A stretch of DNA of 64,000 nt from the NCBI GenBank assembly GCA_963769945.1, contig CAVYOA010000014.1:186001-250000 (forward strand), read 5' to 3'. The notes beneath the pieces were generated by a model. That model was not told the origin of the DNA. It was given only the letters and a program-made list of their open reading frames with translations, and did no database searches. Within the stretch, counting starts at the first letter, position 1, and each line of letters begins with the position of its first letter. This document shows, piece by piece, positions 44,692-53,205 of the stretch. Both the position numbers and the translations under genes were made by a program. This DNA comes from WHSW01 sp963769945. Its GTDB lineage: Bacteria; Actinomycetota; Thermoleophilia; Solirubrobacterales; 70-9.

Positions 44692-45968
44692 GTGACCAGG
44701 GATTCTCTGCTGCAACCTTCGGGCGCCGCCGGTGGCGCCGGCGCCGCAGATGGCGTCGACGAGCGCTTCGGGCCCTACGGCGGGCGGTTCGTTCCCGAGG
44801 TGCTGATGGCCGCGCTCGACGAGCTCACGATCGCCTGGTCGCGAGCCCGAGATGACGCAGACTTCAACAAAGAGCTCGATCGCCTGTTGCGCGATTTCGT
44901 CGGTCGCCCAACGCCGCTGTATCTCGCTGAGCGTCTCTCGGAGCGCGTCGGACGGCGGGTCTATCTCAAGCGCGAGGACCTCGCCCACACCGGCGCCCAC
45001 AAGATCAACAACGCCGTTGGCCAAGCACTTCTCGCCAAGCGCATGGGAAAGCCACGGGTGATTGCAGAGACCGGCGCCGGCCAGCACGGAGTCGCTACGG
45101 CTACAGCCTGCGCTCTGCTCGACCTCGAGTGCGTCGTCTACATGGGCACGGAGGACATGCGTCGTCAGGCCCCCAACGTTGAGCGCATGCGCTTGCTCGG
45201 GGCGCAAGTCGCCCCGTCGAGGCTGGTGCGAGGACGCTGAAGGAGGCGGTCAGCGCAGCGATTCGCGACTGGGTCACCAACGTCGCCACAACGCACTACA
45301 TCATCGGTTCGGCGGTCGGTCCCGCTCCCTATCCGGCATTGGTGCGTGACCTCCAACAGGTGATCGGCAGCGAGGCGCGCGAACAAGCGCTCGCCGCAGA
45401 GGACGCTCTGCCGGCTCGTGTGATCGCCTGCGTCGGTGGCGGCTCGAACGCGATCGGAAGCTTCGTGCCCTTCCTCGATGACGCCGATGTCGAGCTGATC
45501 GGCATCGAGGCGGCAGGTGAGGGGCTTGACACCGGCCGAACCGGAGCCTCGCTTTCGGCTGGGAGCACCGGCGTTCTGCACGGTGCGCTGTCGGCGATAC
45601 TCGCCGACGCCGACGGTCAGATCCTCGAGGCTCACTCGGTCTCGGCCGGGCTCGACTACCCAGGCGTCGGTCCGCAGCACGCTCACCTGCGCGACACGGG
45701 CCGCGTCCGCTATGAGGCTGTCACCGACGACGCCGCTCTCCAGGCCTTTCGTGAGCTTGCCCGACTCGAGGGCATCATCCCGGCGCTCGAACCCGCCCAC
45801 GCGATCGCCTGGCTTCTGAGCAACAGCGAGCCCGTCCCTGAAGCGAGCCCCCGCACCCCCGCAGGCGAAGCCGAGGAGGTGGCGGGCTTTGACTTGTTGA
45901 CTCTCAGCGGCCGTGGCGACAAGGACCTTGCCGAGGTCGTCGAGCGGCTAGGTCCGGCAGATGACTGA
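44692..45968 (+). CDS. trpB: Tryptophan synthase beta chain (one-base deletion)
   Basis: PLP enzyme condensing indole with serine. RFGPYGGRFVPEVL start region, HTGAHKINNAVGQALLAKRM with the PLP lysine, GAGQHGVATATACALL, then in the next frame IACVGGGSNAIGSFVPF and SAGLDYPGVGPQHAHLRDTG. Frame changes near 45212 where a C run appears one base short; adding a C gives VAPVEAGARTLKEAV without loss. GTG 44692. Total ~425 codons, normal. Confidence 0.95.
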
Positions 45969-46770
45969 GGCCACTGCCACCGGCGTGGCCCGGATCGCCG
46001 ACGCCTTCGCCGCTGCCCGCAATGAAGGCCGAGCGGCGCTGATGCCGTACATGATGGGCGTCTTTCCTGATCGTGAAACCTCGATTGCGGTCGCCGAGGC
46101 TTACGCCGATGCTGGCGCGGATCTGGTCGAGCTCGGCGTTCCCTTCTCCGATCCGCTCGCCGATGGCCCTGCGATCCATGACGCCGCCACGCGAGCACTC
46201 GAAGCAGGAGCGACCCTGGAGATCACGCTCGAGACTTGCGAGCGAATCGCCACCGAGGTCCCGGTGATCGTCATGGCCTACGCCAACATGGTGATTGCCA
46301 GAGGCACCAAGGAATTCGCCGAAGCGCTCGCCGACGCCGGAGCGGCCGGGGCGATCGTTCCCGATCTGCCTCCCGAGGAGGCAAGCCAGATCGCCGACGC
46401 GCTGCGGGCTGCGGGCCTCGCCTTGGTGCCGCTGGTGGCGCCTACCACTCCGCCGTTGCGCCGCGCCCGTATCTGCGCCGCCGCTGAGGGTTTCGTCTAC
46501 GTCGTCTCGGACACACGCACGACCGGCGAGCGTGAAGAGCTGCCCGTTGGCCTCACGGAGCTGATCGGGTCCGTGCGTGCCGATTCGGCCGTGCCGGTGG
46601 CCGTCGGCTTCGGCATCGGGACGCCGGCTCAGGCTGCCCAGGTCGGCAGCGAGGCCGACGGCGTCATCATCGGTTCGCGCTTGGTTCGCGCGGTGGCCGA
46701 GGCGGATTCGGCTGATGAGGCGGCCAAAGCCGTCGCAACTTTCATCCGCGAGTGCCGGGCGGCCATGTAA
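45961..46770 (+). CDS. trpA: Tryptophan synthase alpha chain
   Basis: 269-residue TIM barrel releasing indole to TrpB. VELGVPFSDPLADGPAIHDA carries the catalytic Glu, and IVPDLPPEEA the loop 6 region; phosphate site GFGIGTPAQAAQ. ATG overlaps the trpB stop by eight bases. Confidence 0.97.
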   Translation: MTEATATGVARIADAFAAARNEGRAALMPYMMGVFPDRETSIAVAEAYADAGADLVELGVPFSDPLADGPAIHDAATRALEAGATLEITLETCERIATEVPVIVMAYANMVIARGTKEFAEALADAGAAGAIVPDLPPEEASQIADALRAAGLALVPLVAPTTPPLRRARICAAAEGFVYVVSDTRTTGEREELPVGLTELIGSVRADSAVPVAVGFGIGTPAQAAQVGSEADGVIIGSRLVRAVAEADSADEAAKAVATFIRECRAAM

Positions 46771-46782
46771 TCTGCGCCGCAT

Positions 46783-46944
46783 ATGCGTTTGCTCGTTTTC
46801 ACAGTCGTCGGCCTGATGGCCCTGCTCATCGGCTACACGTTCGGGCTGGGTGGCACAGTCGCGGCATTGATCTTCCTCTTCATCCTCTTCAACGGAATCA
46901 TGGATCGCTGGCTGCAGCCGGCCATCCAATGGCTGCGCTCCTAA
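46783..46944 (+). CDS. Small two-helix membrane protein (53 aa)
   Basis: MRLLVFTVVGLMALLIGYTF and TVAALIFLFILFNGIM are membrane helices, ending in an amphipathic DRWLQPAIQWLRS. ATG 46783 lies 13 bases after trpA and the 3' end overlaps the next gene in another frame. The hydrophobic pattern and packing between genes support a real gene; no function known. Confidence 0.65.
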   Translation: MRLLVFTVVGLMALLIGYTFGLGGTVAALIFLFILFNGIMDRWLQPAIQWLRS

Positions 46945-47633
46945 GCCTCGCCGGACTTCCGGAGTCATTCGCGCGAACGCGGTCGGGCTTACATCGCGTC
47001 GCTGAAGAGCTCGTGGCATCTGCACGAAAGCCCGACAACGAGATCGCTCTGACGGCGACTCCAGGCGGGTTCGGGACGCCACCGTTTCAGTGGGACGGGG
47101 TTACTCAGCAGGTCCGCGTCGACGGCTTCGAGTTGGTCCGCGAGCGCGATGGCGAAGCTCAACGAGTCACGTTGACGAGCGTCGCCGACGCTGCACCGCT
47201 GCTCGCCAGCCTGCTCGGCGATCCGCTGCCCTCAGACAGCCAGCCGCTCGAGCTCGACCCCGAGGCGGCTCAGCGTCTCGCGGAGCTATATGAGTTCGGC
47301 GCCAGCGTGCTCGAGCGGTTTCAACGCGATCTCAGTGCGGACGATGCGCCGTCGCAGATCAACCTCTGGCCCGAGCATTTCGACATCGCCTTCGAGGCCG
47401 GTGACGAGGCCGCAGGTCGCCGAGCCAACATCGGCGTTTCGCCCGGCGACAAGGATCACACAGAGCCCTACCTGTACGTGGGCCCGTGGAGCGCTCAACC
47501 AGAGGGAGAGCTGTGGAATGCGACTGGATTCAGCGGCGCCGAGCTCTCCTACGCCGAGCTCGTCGCGGCCGATGATGCCGGAGCGCTCGCACTCGAGTTC
47601 ATCGAGCGACGCTTCTCCGCACTGGATAGCTGA
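46929..47633 (+). CDS. Conserved actinobacterial hypothetical protein
   Basis: 234-residue soluble protein. Recurrent family stretches are TPGGFGTPPFQW, INLWPEHFDIAFE, NIGVSPGDKDHTEPYLYVGPW and LWNATGFSGAELSYAEL. ATG 46929 overlaps the small membrane protein gene; the frame is open further upstream but only as a shadow. I recognise it as a widespread uncharacterised actinobacterial family, not more. Confidence 0.7.
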   Translation: MAALLSLAGLPESFARTRSGLHRVAEELVASARKPDNEIALTATPGGFGTPPFQWDGVTQQVRVDGFELVRERDGEAQRVTLTSVADAAPLLASLLGDPLPSDSQPLELDPEAAQRLAELYEFGASVLERFQRDLSADDAPSQINLWPEHFDIAFEAGDEAAGRRANIGVSPGDKDHTEPYLYVGPWSAQPEGELWNATGFSGAELSYAELVAADDAGALALEFIERRFSALDS

Positions 47634-47680
47634 GTCCTCAGTCGCGGAGAGACTTTGATGCGGCGGGTATCTTGGCTGCG

Positions 47681-48712
47681 ATGAAGTTCGGAGTGCTGAC
47701 CGGCGGCGGCGACTGTCCCGGGCTCAATGCCGTGATCCGCGCGGTGGTGCGCAAGGGGATCGACGTCCACGGCGATCAGCTCTTTGGCTTTCGCGACGGC
47801 TGGCACGGCCCGCTCGAAGGAGACGGGGAGGAGCTCTCGATCGAGTCCACTCGCGGCATCCTGCCCAGGGGCGGCACGATCCTCGGCACCTCGCGCACGA
47901 ACCCCTTCAAGCGCGACGGCGGGCCCGAGGCGATCGCAGCGACGGTAAATGAGCACGGCCTCGACGGGCTGATCGCGATCGGCGGCGAGGACACGCTTGG
48001 CGCCGCCAATCGCCTGCACGCAGAGCACGGGCTCAACGTGGTCGGGGTGCCGAAGACGATCGACAACGACATCGGCGCCACCGACGTCACGTTCGGCTTC
48101 GACACGGCGCTGCACGTCGCCACCGAGGCGATCGACCGTCTCCACACTACGGCCGAGTCGCACCATCGGGTGATGGTGGTCGAGGTCATGGGCCGCCACG
48201 CCGGCTGGATCGCGCTCTACTCGGGCGTCGCCGGCGGCGCCGACGTGATCTTGATCCCAGAGCAGCCCTTTGACATCGACGAGGTCTGTCGCCTGATCGA
48301 CCGCCGCCACTCGCGCGGGCGCACGTTCTCGATCGTCGTCGCAGCAGAGGGCGCCTTGCCCAGGGAGGGAACGATGCAGGTCGAGGGTGGCGATACGGAC
48401 GAGTTCGGCCACGTGCGACTCGGGGGCATCGGCCACCAGCTCGAGCAGGAGATCGAGCAGCGCACGGGCTTCGAAACCCGTGCCGTGGTCCTCGGACACG
48501 TTCAACGGGGCGGCACGCCAACCGCATACGACCGAGTTCTCGCGACCCGTTTCGGTGTCGGTGCGATCGATGCTGCGCACGAGGGCCGTTGGGGAATGAT
48601 GCCGGCGCTGCGAGGAACGAAGATCGAGCTGGTGCAGCTATCCGAGGCGGTGGCCGAGCTGCGCACGGTGACGCCGGAGGAGTTCGAGTTTGCCGAAGCC
48701 TTTTTGGGCTAA
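47681..48712 (+). CDS. pfkA: 6-phosphofructokinase, probably PPi-dependent
   Basis: 343-residue PfkA-family enzyme converting fructose 6-phosphate to the 1,6-bisphosphate. GVLTGGGDCPGLNAVIRA, GGEDTLGAANRL and GVPKTIDNDIGATDVTFGFD are intact. The Asp in GGED (where ATP enzymes have Gly, E. coli G104) and the Lys in PKTIDND (ATP enzymes Gly, G124) are the known marks of pyrophosphate-dependent enzymes, as in actinomycetes such as Amycolatopsis. If so it works reversibly. ATG 47681 gives the family N-terminus. Confidence 0.93.
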   Translation: MKFGVLTGGGDCPGLNAVIRAVVRKGIDVHGDQLFGFRDGWHGPLEGDGEELSIESTRGILPRGGTILGTSRTNPFKRDGGPEAIAATVNEHGLDGLIAIGGEDTLGAANRLHAEHGLNVVGVPKTIDNDIGATDVTFGFDTALHVATEAIDRLHTTAESHHRVMVVEVMGRHAGWIALYSGVAGGADVILIPEQPFDIDEVCRLIDRRHSRGRTFSIVVAAEGALPREGTMQVEGGDTDEFGHVRLGGIGHQLEQEIEQRTGFETRAVVLGHVQRGGTPTAYDRVLATRFGVGAIDAAHEGRWGMMPALRGTKIELVQLSEAVAELRTVTPEEFEFAEAFLG

Positions 48713-49823
48713 CGCGCTGGCCCTGGCAACGCTCGCGCTTGGCGGTTGCGCGGCAGACTCGGGTGAGGTCGCAGACGACGCGGTGCTGCGTGTGTATGTC
48801 AGCCTGCCGCTGAGCGGGCCAAGCGCGATCGACGGTCAGGACGCGGCTGACGGTGCCGAGCTGGCACTGGCGGACGCCGGCGGGGAGGCTGGCGGACTCG
48901 AGGTCGAGGCCATGGTTCTTGACGGCGCCGACGGCGAACGCGGCTGGACCCCACCTCAGGCCGCCGCCAACGCGCGCGAGGCGATCTCCGACTCGACCGC
49001 GATCGCCTACATCGGCGAGTTCGAGTCCGGCGCGACGCGCGCCTCGCTACCGATCCTCAACGAGGCGCGAATGCTCCAGGTCTCGCCGGCCAGCGGTGCG
49101 AGCGATCTCGTTTCGGAGCTCGTCGACTCAGACAAGCCGTCTCGGTTTCAGCCCGGTGAGGATCGGACCTTCGGGCGGGTGATCCCGAGTGACTTCGCGC
49201 AGGGGCAGGTGGCTGCGGTTTGGGCCAGGGACCTACGCTGGACTCGAGTGGGTGTCCGCGACGATCGCTCGCAGTTCGCAGAGGTGCTCACCGCAGGGTT
49301 TGACGACGCCGCCGCTGAGGCACAGCTCGGGCTCGAGCAGCCCGGTGCATTCGTCTACCTGGCTGGGGGCGACTCGCTCGTTGCGCCGGTTCCCGGGGAG
49401 CCGGTCGATACCAGCGGTGGGCCGGCGAGGATGGCGAGTGACGCGGTGCTGCCACCGTATGCATCTCCGAAGCCCGGCGATCCGCCCCTGCTTGCCACCT
49501 CCGCGGCGCTCGATCCCGCCCAGCTTCCACCCTCAGGCGACGACTTCGTCCAAGCCTTCGAGTCCGAGTACGACCACCGACCCGGCCGCTACGCCGCCTA
49601 CGGCTACGAAGCGATGGCGGTCATCCTTGACTCGATCGGCCGTGCGACCGATCCAGCCGATCGGCCGTCGGTCGTAGCTGCCTTCTTCGAAACCAGCGAC
49701 CGCGACTCGATCCTGGGCTCCTACTCGATCGACACCGTCGGCGACACGACTTTGAGCGCGATGAGCGGCTACGAGATTCGCGACGGTCGCGAGCGTCCGG
49801 TCGCCGAACTCGAGGTTCCTTAG
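48690..49823 (+). CDS. Lipoprotein, branched-chain amino-acid-type substrate-binding protein
   Basis: 377 residues: lipobox LALGGC, then a periplasmic-binding-protein type 1 fold (VYVSLPLSGPSAIDGQDAADGAELAL, AIAYIGEFESGATRASLPILNEA, GYEAMAVILDSIGRA). Members feed ABC importers or serve as sensors; no permease or ATPase is adjacent, so it may be an orphan receptor. TTG start overlaps the pfkA 3' end. Confidence 0.78.
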   Translation: MPKPFWANALALATLALGGCAADSGEVADDAVLRVYVSLPLSGPSAIDGQDAADGAELALADAGGEAGGLEVEAMVLDGADGERGWTPPQAAANAREAISDSTAIAYIGEFESGATRASLPILNEARMLQVSPASGASDLVSELVDSDKPSRFQPGEDRTFGRVIPSDFAQGQVAAVWARDLRWTRVGVRDDRSQFAEVLTAGFDDAAAEAQLGLEQPGAFVYLAGGDSLVAPVPGEPVDTSGGPARMASDAVLPPYASPKPGDPPLLATSAALDPAQLPPSGDDFVQAFESEYDHRPGRYAAYGYEAMAVILDSIGRATDPADRPSVVAAFFETSDRDSILGSYSIDTVGDTTLSAMSGYEIRDGRERPVAELEVP

Positions 49824-50731
49824 CTGACCAGGTCGCGCAGCGCCGGCTCGATCTCCGGATACCGAAATACGTAGCCGTCGTCGAGCGCACGTCGCGGCAC
49901 GACGCGCATGCTGGCGACGATCTGCTCGGTTAGCTCGGGGCCGCGCAGGGCCTCGATCGCGAACTTGGGTGCGGGCATGAACGACGGACGCTTCAGGGCA
50001 CTGCCAAGCGCTTTCGAGAAAGCTGTGTTGGTCACTGGGTTGGGCGCGGTCGCGTTGTAGATGCCGCGCGCCTGTGGACTATCGAGTGCCCACAGCAGCA
50101 GTCCGATCTCGTCGTCGCGATGGATCCACGGCATGTACTGCGCGCCCCCCGCCAGTGGCCCGCCAACACCGAGCTTGAACGGCAGCATCAGCTGCTTGAG
50201 CAGACCGCCGTCGGGATCGAGCACGAGACCGGTGCGAAGGACCACCACGCGTACGTCGCTCTTCTCGGCGGCCCTCGCCTCTTTCTCCCAGTCGACGACG
50301 ACCTCGGAGAGGAAGTGGTCGTCGGCTGGCGTCTCCTCGTCCACGATCGCCTCGCCGCGGTCGCCGTAGACGCCGGTTGCGGATTGGCTGACGAGGACGC
50401 CGGGGGTTGGCGTCGCGCCGTGCATGCCGTCGACGAGGTTCTTGGTGGCGCGGATGCGGCTGTCACGAATCTGCTGCTTGGCCTCGTTGGTGAGGCGCTG
50501 GTTGATCTGCTCGCCGACCAGGTTGATGACGCCATCAACGCCGGCGAACGCGACCTCGGGCGGGCGCTCGGCTGCTGGATTCCAGGCATGCCAGGAGATC
50601 GTCGGGTTGCTGTCGCGAGCACGCTGTGGGTCGCGGCTGAGACCGATGACCTCGTCGCCCCGAGCCAGCAAGGCGTCGGCGACCTGCGATCCGATCAGTC
50701 CGGTTGCGCCGGTGATGAGTACGCGCTTCAA
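49820..50731 (-). CDS. TIGR01777-family NAD(P)-dependent epimerase
   Basis: 303 residues. Rossmann start KRVLITGATGLIGSQVADAL; middle SQSATGVYGDRGEAIVDEE; YMPWIHRDDEIGLLLWAL and NATAPNPVTNTAFSKALG are marks of the YfcH/SulA-like group. C-terminal DUF1731-type tail (RVVPRRALDDGYVFRYPEIE). Substrate unknown. Convergent with the lipoprotein gene. Confidence 0.9.
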   Translation of the reverse strand: MKRVLITGATGLIGSQVADALLARGDEVIGLSRDPQRARDSNPTISWHAWNPAAERPPEVAFAGVDGVINLVGEQINQRLTNEAKQQIRDSRIRATKNLVDGMHGATPTPGVLVSQSATGVYGDRGEAIVDEETPADDHFLSEVVVDWEKEARAAEKSDVRVVVLRTGLVLDPDGGLLKQLMLPFKLGVGGPLAGGAQYMPWIHRDDEIGLLLWALDSPQARGIYNATAPNPVTNTAFSKALGSALKRPSFMPAPKFAIEALRGPELTEQIVASMRVVPRRALDDGYVFRYPEIEPALRDLVS

Positions 50732-50763
50732 GGATCCCGCCTTTCTACCCGCGTCGGTGGCAC

Positions 50764-52212
50764 CTATTCGAGAGTGGTGAAGGTACCCGTCTCCTCCGAG
50801 ACACGGGCGATGCCGGCGCGCCGGGCTTCCTCGACGACCGCTTTCGCCACCGCCGGCGCGACGTCGCGGTCGAACACCGAGGGGATGATGTAGTCCTCGG
50901 AGAGGTCCTCCGCGGCGACGACGTCAGCGATTCCCTGGGCGGCGGCAAGCTTCATCTCCTCGGTGATCCGCGGCGCGCCCGCATCGAGGGCGCCGCGAAA
51001 GATGCCGGGGAAGCAGAGGACATTGTTGATCTGATTCGGATAATCCGAGCGGCCCGTGGCCATGATCCGCACGTAGGGCTCGGCCTCCTCGGGCATCACC
51101 TCAGGGGTCGGGTTTGCCATCGCGAAGACGATCGCGTCGTCGGCCATGCGATCGAGGGCTGAGGCTTCGATCAGCCCCGGGCCCGAGAGACCGACGAACA
51201 GGTCCATGCCTTCGATCACGTCGGCCGGCTGGCCAAGGCGATGCTCAGGGTTGGAGTTCTCCGAGTACCAGCGCTTGACCTCGGTCATCTCCTGGTAGTC
51301 GTCGCGAGTGGTGGAGAGGGCACCGTTTCGGTCACAGCCGACGACGTTGCGAACGCCCGAGGCAAGCATCATCTTCGTCACCGCGACCCCGGCCGCACCG
51401 AGGCCGAGCATGAGCACGTTCAAATCCTCGATCGGCTTGCCGACGATCTTCAGCGCGTTGAACAGCGCCGCCATCGTCACAACCGCGGTGCCGTGCTGGT
51501 CGTCGTGAAAGACGGGGATGTCGAGCTCTTCCTTCAGCGTCTCCTCGATTTCGAAGCAACGTGGCGCCGAGATGTCCTCGAGGTTGATGCCGCCGAACGT
51601 CGGCGCCATCAGGCGCACCACCTCGACGATCTTGTCGGGGTCGTTGGTGTTGAGGCAGATCGGAAATGCGTCGATGTCAGCGAACTCCTTGAACAGCATC
51701 GCCTTGCCCTCCATTACCGGCATCGCCGCCTCGGGGCCGATGTCGCCCAGTCCGAGCACCGCGGATCCGTCGGAGACGACGGCGACGGTGTTCTTCTTGA
51801 TCGTGAAATCGAAAGCCTTGTTGCGGTCGGCGTAGATCTCCATGCATACTCGGGCGACGCCGGGCGTGTAGGCCATCGAGAGGTCGTCGCGCGTCTTCAG
51901 CGGGTGCTTGTTGTGCTGCTCGATCTTGCCGCCGCGGTGCATCGCGAGGGTGCGGTCGACGTAGTCGAGAACGCGGGCACCACGGGTCGATCCGATCGCC
52001 CGCAGGATCTCCTCCCAATGGGGTTGATCGCGAGCGTCGATCGTAAACTCGCGCACCCGCTTGCCCTCGCTGCCGGCGCCCGGGACGAGGTCGACGCCCT
52101 GAAGCGCGCCACCGGTTTCGGCGATCGAAGCTGTCAGCTTGCCCAGGGGCTCAGAGCGCGCGTCGAGCTCGACGCGGACGATGACCGAGAACTGGGGGGA
52201 GACCGAGGGCAT
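50764..52212 (-). CDS. NAD(P)-dependent malic enzyme with N-terminal ACT domain
   Basis: 482 residues. ~1-75 is an ACT-type regulatory domain (FSVIVRVELDARSEPLGKLT); the rest is malic enzyme: LSMAYTPGVARVC (catalytic Tyr), FHDDQHGTAVVTMAALFNAL (metal Asp), LGLGAAGVAVTKM (NAD site), FAMANPTPEVMPEEA. Converts malate to pyruvate and CO2; the ACT domain suggests amino-acid control. ATG 52212 chosen over upstream in-frame starts that add unrelated sequence. Confidence 0.92.
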   Translation of the reverse strand: MPSVSPQFSVIVRVELDARSEPLGKLTASIAETGGALQGVDLVPGAGSEGKRVREFTIDARDQPHWEEILRAIGSTRGARVLDYVDRTLAMHRGGKIEQHNKHPLKTRDDLSMAYTPGVARVCMEIYADRNKAFDFTIKKNTVAVVSDGSAVLGLGDIGPEAAMPVMEGKAMLFKEFADIDAFPICLNTNDPDKIVEVVRLMAPTFGGINLEDISAPRCFEIEETLKEELDIPVFHDDQHGTAVVTMAALFNALKIVGKPIEDLNVLMLGLGAAGVAVTKMMLASGVRNVVGCDRNGALSTTRDDYQEMTEVKRWYSENSNPEHRLGQPADVIEGMDLFVGLSGPGLIEASALDRMADDAIVFAMANPTPEVMPEEAEPYVRIMATGRSDYPNQINNVLCFPGIFRGALDAGAPRITEEMKLAAAQGIADVVAAEDLSEDYIIPSVFDRDVAPAVAKAVVEEARRAGIARVSEETGTFTTLE

Positions 52213-52323
52213 GGGCGGGGGCGATTGTATGGGGGCGCCTTGGCTTACGAACGGCAGCAGTGAGGGGGTGAAAGATCGACGTTCGAGGGGAGCGCGCGGA
52301 GGGTGTGGCGACTTGTTCTCGGT

Positions 52324-53178
52324 ATGCGAGAAGAACACGACACAGCCGAGGTGATACTTGCTCGGATTGCCGCCCGTCAGCACGGCGTGGTTTCGTTCGC
52401 TCAGCTGATCTCGATCGGGCTCGACAAGAGCGCGATCGGTCGGCGGGTTGCTGCCGGCCGCCTGCATCGCATCCACCACGGTGTCTACGCCGTCGGCCAC
52501 CCCGGCCTCACCAGCACGGGCCATTGGAAAGCCGCCACCCTCGCGCTCGGCGACAACGCCTACCTCAGCCATCGAAGTGCCGCCGAGCTCTGGGAGCTTC
52601 TCCCGACCACCGAGTCCACTCCCTCACTGACAATCGTTGGGACAGCCGGCCGCCGCAGGCGCTCCAAAATCGAAGTCCATCGCTCACGCTCGCTGACCCG
52701 AGCGATGACCACCACCCGCGACAACACTCCCGTCACCAATGTCGCCCGTACCCTCGCCGACCTCGCCACGGTCGCCTCGCCGAAGCAGCTGCGCGCCGCG
52801 ACCCGCCAGGCCGAGTTTCGTGGCTATCCGCTTGGTGACGCGGTTTCGGATCATATGGACAGCCACCTCGAGCGGCGGTTCCTGGCGCTGTGTCGCCGGG
52901 GGGCACTGCCCGAGCCCGGACGGAACATTCTTGTCGGCCCGTACCGCGTCGACTTCCTCTGGCGCGAGGCCTGTCTCGTGGTCGAGGTCGACGATTGGCG
53001 CTCGCATCGCGGGCGTCAAGCATTTGAGGACGACCGCGCCCGCGACGCCGAGCTGGCCGCACGCGGGCTCGCGGTCATGCGCTTTACGAGCCGTCAGATT
53101 CGCGACGAACCCGACTCCGTAACTGCCTCGGTGCAGACCGCGATCGCGCACCTGGGGTCGCGCGGTGCCAAAGGCTGA
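52324..53178 (+). CDS. AbiEi-like winged-helix plus DUF559 nuclease-fold protein
   Basis: 284 residues. N-terminus (IAARQHGVVSFAQLISIGLD, LHRIHHGVYAVG) matches the winged-helix domain of AbiEi-type IV antitoxins. C-terminus (YRVDFLWREACLVVEVDD, then RARDAELAARGLAVMRF) matches DUF559, a Vsr-related PD-(D/E)XK fold with D and ExD-like residues present. No AbiEii toxin is adjacent. Common as a single gene in actinobacteria; role may be DNA repair or defence (inference). ATG 52324; divergent from malic enzyme. Confidence 0.78.
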   Translation: MREEHDTAEVILARIAARQHGVVSFAQLISIGLDKSAIGRRVAAGRLHRIHHGVYAVGHPGLTSTGHWKAATLALGDNAYLSHRSAAELWELLPTTESTPSLTIVGTAGRRRRSKIEVHRSRSLTRAMTTTRDNTPVTNVARTLADLATVASPKQLRAATRQAEFRGYPLGDAVSDHMDSHLERRFLALCRRGALPEPGRNILVGPYRVDFLWREACLVVEVDDWRSHRGRQAFEDDRARDAELAARGLAVMRFTSRQIRDEPDSVTASVQTAIAHLGSRGAKG

Positions 53179-53205
53179 GCTCAACCCACCTCATAAGATC
53201 AACCG

